A stretch of DNA of 64,000 bases from Phaeosaccion multiseriatum. Its lineage: Eukaryota; Ochrophyta, other classes. Each line of letters begins with the position of its first letter. The first letter of the stretch is position 1. The stretch lies in contig OZ218961.1 in the NCBI GenBank assembly GCA_965112735.1, forward strand, positions 806,001 through 870,000, in the 5' to 3' direction. The position numbers were made by a program, and so were the translations under genes. Shown one piece after another: positions 1-10,917 of the stretch. Under the pieces are notes generated by a model, which worked only from the letters and a program-made list of their open reading frames with translations, had not been told where the DNA came from and ran no database searches.

Positions 1-430
1 GGAGGAGGGGGAGGAGGAGGAGGAGGAGGAGGAGTCGTCGTCGGGGGAGGAGGAGGAGGAGCAGGAGGAGGAGGAGGAGGAGGAGGAGGAGCAGGAGGAG
101 GAGGAGGAGGAGGAGGAGGAGGAGGAGGAGGAGGAGGAGGAGGAGGAGGAGGAGGAGGAGGAGGAGGAGGAGGAGGAGGAGGAGGAGGAGGAGGAGGAGG
201 AGGAGGAGGAGGAGGAGGAGGAGGAGGAGGAGGAGGAGGAGGAGGAGGAGGAGGAGGAGGAGGAGGAGGAGGAGGAGGAGGAGGAGGAGGAGGAGGAGGA
301 GGAGGAGGAGGAGGAGGAGGAGGAGGAGGAGGAGGAGGAGGAGGAGGAGGAGGAGGAGGAGGAGGAGGAGGAGGAGGAGGAGGAGGACGAGGAGGAGGAG
401 GAGGAAGAAGAGAAGGAGGAAGAAGAGAAG
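1..430. repeat. (GGA)n microsatellite
   Basis: About 430 bases of nearly perfect GGA trinucleotide repeat, with TCG and GCA interruptions near the left edge and GAA/GAC variants at the right edge. It is read as poly-Glu in the frame described for the gene over it. The left end is cut by the window. Confidence 0.95.
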
Positions 431-880
431 GAGGGGGAGAAGGGTGGGAAGAAGGGGGATCGTGGTTCCGCCGAGTGTATTAGTGAAGGTTGTCAGAAGA
501 GTCGCCAGGCGGGCTATGATAGTATGTGCATACGACACTCGCACATGAAGTTCCTGAAGGAGATGGTCATCAAGTACACGAGCAAGGGCAGCTGGTTGCG
601 AACGTATTTGCGGAGGAAGATGAAGGAGTGGGAGGAGAAGAAGCCTTTAGTGCAGATGACGAACACTCTGGAAGCGGAGAAGAACGAGAGGGAGGAGGAG
701 GGCGTGGACATTGAGTTGATTGATGTTATGCTGACATGTGTAGAGCAGAGAAGATCAAAATCAGGGAACTCAGCAAGAAGAGGAAGAAGGCAACTGCGCA
801 GCAGGAGGGGGGCGGGGTTGGGGGAGAAGAGGGAAGTCGGGGGGGACCTCACCAACTTCAACTTCCAGCAGACGGACTGA
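2..880 (+). CDS. 3' end of a poly-glutamate-rich protein (partial)
   Basis: One frame stays open from position 2 to a TGA at 878-880. The first 130 or so codons are almost all Glu, from a GGA array with scattered Ser, Gln, Asp and Lys interruptions. The repeat then passes without a stop into ordinary sequence: a basic, probably helical stretch (Lys/Arg/Trp-rich around 545-640), an acidic stretch (640-715), and an Arg/Lys-rich tail. The smooth change from acidic repeat to mixed-charge sequence is what supports coding. I recognise no domain, and the 5' part lies outside the window. It could instead be a chance open frame driven by the repeat, since GGA arrays are open in several frames. Confidence 0.4.
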   Translation, partial: EEGEEEEEEEESSSGEEEEEQEEEEEEEEEQEEEEEEEEEEEEEEEEEEEEEEEEEEEEEEEEEEEEEEEEEEEEEEEEEEEEEEEEEEEEEEEEEEEEEEEEEEEEEEEEEEEEEEEEEEEEEEEEEDEEEEEEEEKEEEEKEGEKGGKKGDRGSAECISEGCQKSRQAGYDSMCIRHSHMKFLKEMVIKYTSKGSWLRTYLRRKMKEWEEKKPLVQMTNTLEAEKNEREEEGVDIELIDVMLTCVEQRRSKSGNSARRGRRQLRSRRGAGLGEKREVGGDLTNFNFQQTD

Positions 881-2021
881 AGGGGGGCTGGGCCCTGTAG
901 CAGCCGCAGCGGCAGGGAGGGCATCGATGGACGATCCCAAGCACGCCCACTTGGCAGCCCACCCAGGCATTTCATTGACTTAACTTAAATGCCCCACCGG
1001 GGGCAGGGGGGGAGGCAGCCAGTGGTTGTGTGTGTGACCAACTTTTGAGGAGGAGGAGAGGTGGGTAGGCGAAGGGCGAGGGGAGGCATGGGGAGTGCGA
1101 GAGGGGGGCGAGGAGTAGCTAGCTAGGGACGGGCGGTGGAAGAGGCGGGGGGGGGGCACCAGCAGGGTCAGGATGCAGGTCCGGTGTTACCGCCTGCGGG
1201 GAGGGGGGGGAGGGGAGGGGACGGGCTGCTGTAGCATAGGGGGGGGAGGGGAAAGAACACACTCAATTGAGATCCAACTGGCGGCACTAGAGACCCAACT
1301 AGCTGTGCCTTTGTTAGCTACTAGTGATATTGAAGAATCGTGTCGGATAGCCGAACCGCATTGGAGGATGGCAGTGGACAGGCGCGGGGAGGGAGGGAGG
1401 GAGGAGGAGGAGGAGGCGGACTGCAGAGTGCGAGGACGAGGGGCCCGAGAAAGTGTGTATGTATTGGTACGTATTGTACAATCTTGAAAGTCGTGTGCGT
1501 GACTTGCCGCCTTGAAGTTGTGAGGCAGTGACGCTTCTTTCTTCCTTTACAAATGAAAGTAATACAGTACTAGTACTAGTAGAAAGGTAAGAGATACTCG
1601 GAAGAGCGTTTCCTCCGCCAGTAGCAACCCCCGTGGCCCTCCTCCTTACCCCTGGACTGGAGAGACCAGGCCAGCCCCATCACCACGCTCAGCCACACTC
1701 CCCATCTTCGCCCCCCCCCAAGCAAAGTGTACAGCTACATCATCGGCCAAAACTACCACCGCCTCCTAGTGTTGCTGCTACTGCTACCAATGCTGCTGCG
1801 GTATCACCAACTGCTACTGTTACTGCTGCGGATGCGGTATCACCCACTGCTACTGTTGGTGCTGCTGCTGCGGTATCACCAACTGCTACTGTTGCTGGTG
1901 CTGACCTTGGAGGCCTGACAACTGCCGCCTGTGCCCCTCCACAGCCACCGGTCCGCTCTACAATGTCAAGGGTGTGGGTGTCAGGACTCAAGCGTGTCAG
2001 GAGTAATGAAGTGAATCTCCT
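881..2021. other. Intergenic region between convergent gene ends
   Basis: I see no convincing gene here. The region holds purine-rich G runs (1040-1260) and, at 1770-1910, an imperfect tandem repeat of about 48 bp containing the core GGTATCACC(A/C)ACTGCTACTGTT three times. It is open on both strands, encoding Ala/Thr/Val-rich repeats either way, so the openness is no evidence of coding. It probably contains the 3' UTRs of the flanking genes. Confidence 0.5.
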
Positions 2022-5000
2022 TCACATGATAACCGCGGTGTGGTCAGCCCCGCAGCTCAACTGCCTCGCCCTCCCACCCCACTCCGGCGGCAGCTGTAGC
2101 GGCTGTATCGGCTGAACCCCACCCTGCTGGTGGTGGTGGTGGTGGTGGTGGTGCTGCTGGTGGTGCTGATTGAGGCCCCAGGTAAAGACGCGGTGATCGT
2201 CGCTCAGGGCAGCGGAGTGGTGGTGACCACAGCCCACCTGAGTCACACGCACCCCCCTCACTTGCTCCACTCTACGAGGCACCAGCACAGCTCGTGTCGC
2301 CTTGCCTGCTCCTCCTCCTCCTCCTCCTCCTCCTCCTCCACCACCACCACCACCACCACCACCACCCGCCGCGGCTCCTCCTACTCCTCCTGCACCTGCT
2401 GCTGCCACCGGTTCTGAAGCACCAACTCCTACCCCTCCTCCTCCTCCTCCTCCTGCTGCTCCTCCTCCTCCTCCTCCTCCTCCTCCTGCTCCCCCTCCTC
2501 CTCCTCCTCCTCCTCCTCCTCCTCCTCCTCCTCGTAGTCCAACTTGACCATAGTTATCATACCCACACGCAAACACGGCTCCACTCTCCGTCAAAAAGAC
2601 AGTGTGCCCATAGCCCCCTGCCGCCCCCACAACCCGAAGAGCCCTAGCGGCAAGGGCTCTGACGTGGGCAGGGAAGAAGTGATCCACATGGCTGCCCTGG
2701 CCCAGCCTCCCCTGCGAGCCACTTCCCCATGTAAAGACAGCCCCTTGCTCTGTGACCGCGATGGAGTGACTCCAGCCGGCGGCGATGAAGCTGACACCAG
2801 GTACTTTGCTGACACCAGGTACTTTGCTGACACCAGGTACTTTGCTGACACCAGGTACTTTGCTGACACCAGGTACTTTGCTGACACCAGGTACTTTGCT
2901 GACACCAGATACTGTCGGAGGTGCTTCCTGCCCACCCCTGATGGAAGACATAGATGCAGATGCAGACACACCACCGCCACAAGCCCGAGTATCCTTCTGT
3001 TGCCCTGGTTCCTCCTTCTCTGTCTCTGTCTTCTCGGTCTCCGTCGGCGTCTCTCTCTTGTTTGCATGTCTTCTCTCTGTCTCAGTCGGTGTCTCTGTCT
3101 CTGTCTCTACCCGAGAGGACGAGAAGATGGCACCAGACACGGGTACCAAAGGCTTTCCCTCCTCCTCCGCCAACACCTTGTAGAACCAGTCGGCCTTAAT
3201 CGGAAGCGGCACCCCGTCATCCACGCCTTGTTGGGCCTCCTTCACCCTTCCAAGTCTACCCGACCTTGCCCTCCCCCAACTGTACACCTGACCTCGGTCT
3301 GTCAGCGCTAAGGAGTGCCTCCCTCCACAGGCCACTGAGACGACTCTCGCCAGTCTCCTAGTGCCTCTACCACGAGTGCCCTCGCGACCCCCTCGGGCTG
3401 CCCTCCTCCTCCCTCGCTGCTGCTGCTGCTGCTGCTGCTGCATTCCTCCTCCCCTGCGGGATGAGGAACTAAATGCAAACCCGCTCTCCTCCTCCTCCTC
3501 CTCCTCCTCCTCCTCCTCCTCCTCCTCCCCCTCCTCCTCCACTAGTATCAGCCGCGGTTTGAGAACGACGAAGGAGCCGATGTCTCCCCTCTCTTCTCCC
3601 TCACTATCACTCACTCCCCCACCTCCCCTACCCCCTCCTCCTCCTCCTCCTCCTCCTCCTCCTCCTCCTCCTCCTCCTCCTCCTCCTCTCATGGGTCCCA
3701 CCTGCTGACACCGATTGTCGCCCCAGCCCCAGCACTCTCCCCGGTGGGTAGTGACAAGCATATGCCCCCCTCCACAGCTCACTTGACGCACCACCGTTGT
3801 GTGAAACGCCATCACCCTACAAGGCTTCTGTAACGGGAAGAAGGTTTCCGAATTGTCACTGTCTCTCCCATGGCCGAGCCTCCCTCCCTCCGCCATACCC
3901 CATGTCTGAAGCTCGCCTGCAGGAGGTGGTTTGAAGGTGTGTGTGTGAGTGTGTGTGAGAAAGAGTGTGTGCGTGTGTGGAAGTGGAAGGGGTAGTGAAT
4001 TCAGGGGGGTATGGAGCAAAGTCAGGGATGAGCTTCGGGAGAAAAATTGGAGTGTAAACTTGGGCCGACCGAACTTGGAGTCCGATTATGGAAGCAATAC
4101 GGACGCACACACACGCCAGCACACACACGCGCACCCACACGCAATCATCTACAGAGAGAGGACGTTTCTCTTAATAAAAAACACGTAACCTAAATACCAT
4201 ACCATACCATAACACAACATCACATCACATTACGAAACATTACGTAAGCTGACATAACGTTACGTACCATCTGCTGTCACCACCGCGAAGCACTGATCCC
4301 CACACGCGATGCGCAGGGGCTGCGCAGGCTGCTCCAGGCCGTCGTCATCGCTCACAATGGCGAAGGATTGCCCATGTGCCTGCCCTGACGACTGCCCATA
4401 TGCCTGCCCATATGTCTTCCCGTATTCTCCCCCTCCACCACCACCGCTGCCACCGCCGTTGTCACGGTCACGGTCACGGTCACAGGTTGGCGGTCGCCCA
4501 TGCCTGCCACTCTCGCCGCCGAAGATGCACACCACATTCTGTTGATAGCGGCTGCCTTCTTGCCCTTCGTTCGTCTCGTTCTTCTTCTCCTCTTCCTCCT
4601 CCTCCGACTGCTGTTCCATCGCCAACTGTTGTTGTTGCTGCTGCTGCTGCTGCTGCTGTATCGCCAACTGCCGCGAGTCCTCCTGTACACTCTGTGCATT
4701 CTCCAGGCAAGCAACGTCCGAGGCCACAGGTGGCAGCGACCGGATGGCCATGAATCCCAACGCGTCCAGATCGTCGTCGTTCTCCCCCTTCTCCTCCTCC
4801 TCCTCCTCCTCCTCCTCCACTAGGAGGCCCTCCCCAGCACTGCTACCTTCGCACGCCAACGCAGGCCCTTGACTCAAGCAAGGCTGTTGCTGCTGCTGAT
4901 GCGGATGCTGATGCTGATGCTTCTGCCTCTGCCTCTTCTGCTTCAGGGCTTCGTACTCCCTCCTCATGGACTCGCTCTCCTTCACCACACGCAAGCCCCC

Positions 5001-8000
5001 CGTCAGTGAAGTGCGATCTCCTCCACCAATAGCGGGAGGTACAGCAGTTGGTGGTACGGCACCAGTGGGTGCAGGAGTACCACGACCGGTGTGGACAGAT
5101 GGAGGAGAGGCAGAAGCAGACCGAGAGGGAGAGCGACACCTCTCCTGCTTCTGCGCCTGCTCATCACCATCACCATGAGCAGAAGCAAATCCATCGTCGT
5201 CGACAGAGGTGAAACCGTTGTCGTCATCGGATTCGTCATGCTTCAAATGGAGCCCCACCTTGGCCAGCAACCACTCCAGTGCCACAGACACGTTACTGAG
5301 GACGAATCCGACGGCGGATGCACTCGAATTGACAAAGTGGAACGCCTCAATGTAGCGTAAGTCAGTGAGCAGGGAGGCAGAGAACGGGTAGGCTGCAATG
5401 ATGCAGTGGGCGAGGACGAGCACCAAGTCGTCAGTCGCCAGTTGTAAGTGGCCGTGTTGGATGGCGTCGACGTGGTGCATCTCCAGGTTGGATTGGATGC
5501 TCGTGTGGATCTGACGGGTGGGTGGGTGGAAGGAGGAGGGGAGGGAGGGACGGAGGGAGGGAGGGGGGGAGAGGGAGGGAGGGGAGGGAGGGAGGGAGGG
5601 AGGGAGTGAGTGAAGTGGAGGGAGGGGAGGGAGGGAGGGGAGGGGAGGGAGGGAGGGAGTTAGGGAGGGAGTTAGGGAGGGAGGAAGAGAGAGACGGAGG
5701 GAGGGAGGAGGGAGGGAGGGAGTGAGGGAGGGAGGGAGGGAGGGAGGGAGGGAGGGAGGGAGGGAGGGAGGGAGGGAGGGAGGGAGGGAGGGAAGGGAGG
5801 GGAGGGGACGGAGGGGAGGGGCTCTAATGGTATTACAGCTAGTACTCCGAAGCAAAATGTGGAAGGTGGGTGGGATGAAAGTTTGTAGTCTCGTAGCATC
5901 ACAAAGCAGAACAAAAGCACGGACTTCCCATACGTTCATGTGAGCTCTTGAGCGTATCGAATGTCGACATGTTCGATACTGTGTCGACGCCCGCGAACTG
6001 AAACTGAGAACAAACCTGAAACTGAAACTGACACTGAAACTGACACTGAACTTTCCGTCTGCCACTCCCTCTCCCTGATGTACACGTGTAATTCGCACCT
6101 CGGTGGTAGCCTTCTTGAGCATGAGAAGCTTGTCCATTGGAGTGAAGCATCCGCTGACCGCGGCGAGAGACGCCACGGCTCGGGACTGAGGGCATTGGAA
6201 CTCTGCCCTCACGCCGATGTCAGCCTATGGGGAGGGGAGGGCAGGGTATAGAAGGGTAGGGTAGGGTAGGGTAGGGGAGGGGAGGATAGGGTAGGGGAGG
6301 GGAGGGCAGGGTAGGGTGATATATTGATGGATGGGTGGATGGATAGATGGATGATGGGCAGAGAGGGAGGGAGGGAGGGAGAGAGGGAGGGAGGGGGAGG
6401 GGCGGGAAGGGAAGGGGAGGGGCAGGAGAGGGGAGGGGAGAGGACGAGGGGGAGGAAGAGAGGGAGAACGAGAAAGAGAGTGGGGGGGGGGACGACAAAG
6501 TCATGACCTGAGTGTTGGTGCCGCTCGCGGTGTGCTGTCTGCCACGTGATATCGAAGCCTGGCTCTTATGCTCTTATGCTCTTATCTCTCATGCCTCTAC
6601 GCCACCCCCCCTCAGTGCCTCTATTGCTCTCTGCACACCCTCTGCCCCCTCTTGCACGCACTTGCCTGTGTGTGAAAGCGCATGAGTGAGATGGCCCTAC
6701 CCAGACCGGAGTCGATACCGTCGAAACAGTGCAGCACCCAAGGGTAAACGGCAGCGTGAGCACCCTCCATGAGGTAGCTCTCCACCACCTTGACCCAGAC
6801 GCACGCACACACACACACATAGGAGAGAGAGAGGAAGGGAGGGAGGGGAAGGAGGGAGGGAAGGAGGGAAAGAGGGAGGGAGGGAGGGAGGGAGGGAGGG
6901 AGGGAGGGAGGGAGGGAGGGAGGGAGGGAGGGAGGGAGGGAGGGAGGGAGGGAGGGAGGGAGGGAGGGAGGGAGGGAGGGAGGGAGGGAGGGAGGGAGGG
7001 AGGGAGGGAGGGAGGGGAGGGACGAAGGAAGAGAGGGAGGGAGGGAGGGAGGGAGGGAGGGAGGGAGGGAAGCATGCAGTTGGTGGCTGAGGTGAGAGGG
7101 CCACACAAGTCTTCGATAGCAATCTCTTGAAGAGAATAGCATGAGGTATGGCTGACCAAACTGAGCCTGAAACTGCAACTGAAACTGCAACTGAAACTGA
7201 AACTGTCTGTACCTGTGCGAGGATTGTCTCCCGGCCCTCCCCGCCCTCCATGCCACCCGACAGCACGAGGGCGTCTGCGCTGCGCCGCCACTGCTGCTCA
7301 AGGAGCCCTTCCAAGCTACACGCGTTGTACATACGTTGTACACGCGTTGTACATACGTTGTACACGCGTTGTACATGCGACGCCACGAGGGGAGGCACCC
7401 GCAGGTAGACACGCACGCACGCACGCACGTACGCAAAGGTGTGAACAATAGAGGCAGTTAGGAGGAGGGGGGTGGGGGAGGGCGTTGAGGTGAGCAAAGA
7501 GAGAGTGGAAGATAGAGTTAAAAGACGGAGAGAGAGAGAGAGAGTGGGAGATAGTTGGGTGTGGAGAGAGGGAAAGAGGGGAAACATAGAGAGAGGTAGG
7601 GAGGGAGAGAGAGAAGACAGAGAGAGGGAAAGGGAGGGAGAGAGAGAAGACAGAGAGAGGTAGGGAGGGAGAGAGAGAAAGGGAGGGAGAGAGAGAAGAC
7701 AGAGAGAGAGAAAGGGAGGGAGAGAGAGAAGACAGAGAGAGAGAGAAGACAGAGAGAGGGAAAGGGAGGGAGTGCTCTCATCCCTCTCACCCTCCCACGC
7801 CCGTCCTGCCCCCTCTCACTGCTTCCTTACCTTGGTTGGGCCCTGCTAAGGCAAGTTGGGTCTACTCCGGCCACTCTGGCGAGCTCTGCCACAAAGTCAT
7901 CAAGGTCCTGAAAGACCGCCTCCAGCTCAGGGTAGCACCGCAACAAAGCGACGTACCCCTTCACTGCCGCCTACGGACACGCGAATCGCAGGAACAAGCA

Positions 8001-9568
8001 GCCCATTTATTAGGATTTTTCGTTTTTTCGCGGGAGGGAGGGAGGGAGGGAGGGAGGGAGAGAGGGGAGGGAGGTACGTGTGTGTATGTGTGTCTGTGTG
8101 TGTATGTGTGTGGGTGTGGGCGAATGTGTGTGTGGGGGAAGGTGTGTGTGTGTGGGGTGTGTGTGTGTGTGTGTGTGTGGGTGAGAAGACGCAAGCAGCG
8201 GTAGTCAGTAGTGATAAGCACTTACTTAAAGGGATTAAGGGGTAAGTGCTTGGAAGTTGAGTAATGCTGATCGATTCCGTAAAGCAATGTTGTCCAATTT
8301 CACCACCCCTTCCTCCCCACAGCTCATTTGTGCCTGTTAACTCTAAAACTTACTTACATACTTACTTACTTTCTTACTTACTTACACTCTTCTCGCTCGT
8401 TCGCCCCCTCCACCCCTCCCCCCTTCCCTCCTTCCCTCCCTCCCTCCCTCTGTATCACCAACTCACTCACCTGGTCAAGCTCCCCAGACTCGTCCGGCGC
8501 AGCTATGCCCCCCTGGAGAGGCCTTGCGATGTACAGAAGCTTCACGGGCCTCTTCTCCACCAAGCCCACCTCCTTCGCCCTTGTCCAACGTGCCCCCTTC
8601 TTGTACAAGGGTGAGGGGCTGCTGACGACCTCAGACACAGACACAGTCGAAGGTCCGGGTTGGTGTCCGAGCGGCAGCTGCTCGTCTCGCTGCTGCGTGG
8701 CCCATGCTTGCTTGTCTCGGGGGTTTGGCTCCTCGGCCTGCTCAACCCGCTTCTCTTTCTCGCGACTGCTGTCGACCGCGGACACTACCACAGGCCATGG
8801 CCTGTGCTGCTGCTGCTGATCCCCTTTCGCTCCTCCCTTCTCTTCCTTCTCTCCCTCTTTCGAGCCCCGCTGTCCGCATCCCTCCTCCTCCGCCTCCTTC
8901 ATTATAGAAGTACAGCGAACCTCCATCTGGGGCTTGCCTATTGCCACCCTTTCCATGTAGCTCTGTAGATCCTCACTCAGCATCAGGCGCACCCTCCGGG
9001 GCTCTGGGAAGCCTCTCTTCGCGATGAGCTCGTTCCCGGCGATGGTCACGACCTTGCCATTGAGCGTCACGTACTCTCCAGGCAGCTTGCCTGGAAGGAG
9101 GATATGAGTGTGTACGTCGTCGAGAGTGATGTCGTCGCTTCCCAACGACGAGCTCTGAGGAACACACACAACAACCTCACCCCCACCCTCTTGCTCTACT
9201 CCTTCTCCCCTTCCTGCCAGAGCTCCGGCCTCACGCTCTTCACCTCCACGCAGAACAATCTTATTCCACAGGTCCCGATAGTCCGTGCGGAGGACGTATA
9301 GGAAGTAGTGGGTCTCGCTGCGTCGCTCTCGTCGATCGAGACTTCGCCTTGCTTTCCCTCGGTGGTACGCGCGGCAGGCAGGCTGGAATAAAGAGGGCAA
9401 AGGACAGCCGTAGCCAACGCCTGAGCCACCATCGTCCAGGTCTGAGTCGTAGGCCGGATCCTTAGCGTCGCCGTCGCCACAGCACTCTCCCCAGACTGGG
9501 TGTCTCACGGAACAGTCGAGTGAAGACGGCCCAACAAGCACAACGTCAGCAGCAGAAGTTGTGGCCAT
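2022..9568 (-). CDS. VPS9-domain and RCC1-propeller protein (Rab5-family GEF-like)
   Basis: Seven exons, read on the minus strand: 9568-8471, 7970-7831, 7315-7213, 6788-6666, 6224-6099, 5510-4268, 3916-2022. All phases close, giving 1,575 aa. Residues about 430-615 match a VPS9 domain, split over four exons: FTPMDKLLML is followed by ATDDLVLVLAHCIIAAYP and a YIEAF-like core. VPS9 domains load GTP on Rab5-type GTPases at endosomes. From about residue 925 there are seven RCC1 strands, for example VSCGGGHMLVTTHRGECWGWG in outline, ending HTAVIM. The blades are separated by long low-complexity loops: poly-Gly, poly-Glu, poly-Gln, seven copies of KVPGVS and a His-rich stretch. The 366-residue N-terminal exon is unassigned. 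Exon 4 ends with a GC donor (CAG|GCAAGT). An upstream Met at 9586 is an alternative start. VPS9 with RCC1 recalls animal alsin, but the order is reversed and no DH/PH or MORN part is present. Confidence 0.85.
2316..2534. repeat. (CCT)n arrays inside an RCC1 loop
   Basis: Interrupted CCT/CAC trinucleotide runs, read on the minus strand as Gly-rich loops between the fifth and sixth RCC1 strands of the VPS9-RCC1 protein. Similar in-frame runs lie at 3485-3540 (Glu) and 3636-3690 (Gly) in the same exon. Confidence 0.85.
2787..2910. repeat. 18-bp coding minisatellite, about seven copies
   Basis: Unit GCTGACACCAGGTACTTT on the plus strand, repeated head to tail. Read on the minus strand it gives (KVPGVS)n, inserted just before the fourth RCC1 strand. 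The copies are almost identical, so the expansion is recent. A related GACACCAGGTAC core recurs at 57047-57106 in an intron of another gene. Confidence 0.9.
5530..5815. repeat. (GGGA)n array in an intron of the VPS9-RCC1 gene
   Basis: GGGA tetranucleotide repeat on the plus strand, hence CCCT in the sense of the minus-strand gene. It ends about 20 bp from the 3' splice site at 5511. Confidence 0.9.
6825..7075. repeat. (GGGA)n array in an intron of the VPS9-RCC1 gene
   Basis: About 250 bp of GGGA repeat (sense CCCT) immediately 5', in the transcribed direction, of the 3' splice site at 6789. A neighbouring GT-containing 18-bp tandem repeat (ACGCGTTGTACATACGTT type) lies at 7320-7370, next to the 3' splice site at 7316. 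Confidence 0.9.
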
Positions 9569-9586
9569 TCTCAGCCTCCTCCTCAC

Positions 9587-10085
9587 TCAACGTCAGACCT
9601 TCGCCTTCATATTCGATCAAGAAGCTGAATCTCCCAATCAATCCCTGTATTAAAAGTTTACCGCGCACTCACAAAAACGGAGACCGATCCGGCGGCGGCG
9701 GATGACTTAATTGACTTATGCGGCGTTACAGAGTTTGAGTTTCAGTGGTCTTCTGGTTCCTCGTGCCTAGTTTGCGTAGTGCAGCAGGAGAGGAGGGGCT
9801 TGGCAGGACTGAGTACTTTCCGAGAAGCACATCAACGGACAAGCTCTCACCTTGGTTCAAGGCGTAGAGCGGCGGTCACGCCACGACTTGGTCTCCCAAC
9901 AATCGCTCACTGGGGAAGCGTGGCCACGGAAAGGGGAAAGGATGCACGTCGAGGAGGTCGAGGTTGAAGCCGTAGGGTAGGCAGAGTAAGAGAACGCAAC
10001 AGAAGAAAGAGGGAGAGAGGAAAAGGCACCTCGGCTAGAACAAGCCCATTGGCTGAAAGGAAGTATAGAAAGTGACAGAGAAAAA
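9587..10085. promoter_or_regulatory. Divergent promoter region
   Basis: About 500 bp separates the proposed start codons of the VPS9-RCC1 gene (-) and the J-domain/WW gene (+). The arrangement requires either a shared bidirectional promoter or two short ones. I see no TATA box or named element that I can defend. The boundaries are inferred from the gene models only. Confidence 0.45.
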
Positions 10086-10874
10086 ATGGAGGTAGAGCTC
10101 GTGCCACCCGAGAAACTCTCGGAAGGGCAGGCTCTGGTGGGCAAGGGTGGGGTGGAGATCAAGAATGGACTGGCGGTGGTGCTCGAAGCCAAGCTGGCGT
10201 ACTCCGAGGACCCGGCGGTAAGTAATATGGACCTTTGCGGGTGTTGATAGTACGATACGTGCAGTGCAGGAGGTAGACATATGTGGAAGGGAGAGTAGAC
10301 TTCAAGCTTTAAGCACACAGAGGAACTAACCTACACCTCCATAGGATAAGCTCTCGAGAACAAAGGGCACGCTGCCCCTCTTCCTCAACCATATCGTGCT
10401 TTGTCCGCTCTTGTCACGCCTCCACTCTTCCCCACTACCCCTTCTCATCCTGGGACATCAATGCGCGACTTCAAACCCGTCATCTGCTCCTGTATTCATC
10501 GTGTGTGTGTGTGTGTGTGTGTGTGTCTGTGTGTGTTTGTGTGTGTGTGTGTGCCCTTACACGCGTTTTGCAAAATACAGGCCACGGGAGGAACCAACTG
10601 CTCCAACTTCCTCTCGGCAACGCTGCGTCGCCTCGCAGACGACCCTTACCTCACCCTCGACCTCGAGATGACCGCCACCGAGGCTGAGGTGAAGAAGGCG
10701 TACCGCAAACTGGCACTTAAATACCACCCCGACAAGAACAAGGCCACGTCTGTGCTCTTCCAGGCAGTGCAGGGCTCGTATGACACGCTCAGCGACGAGG
10801 CCTTACGGAAGGCTTACGACCTGAGGCGCCAGAGGCAGCAGGAGGCGCTAGGGAAGCTGCGGAAGAAGGCTCCT

Positions 10875-10917
<43 letters not shown>

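Noticed and set aside
1173-2115. Plus-strand frames upstream of the VPS9-RCC1 stop, including Ala/Thr/Val repeats
   Set aside because: The repeat is open on both strands, with no recognised domain and G-rich low-complexity flanks.
6245-6320. GGGTAGGGTAGGG runs that resemble telomere repeat, also CCCTACCCTACC near 52980
   Set aside because: Short, degenerate, inside introns and mixed with GGGGA. They are not an array of one telomeric unit and lie far from any sequence end.
7060-7140. Possible extra VPS9-gene exon reading IAIEDLCGPLTS
   Set aside because: It can be placed in phase but has no good donor. The flanking exons join in phase without it and give a better VPS9 sequence (TILAQVVESYLMEG).
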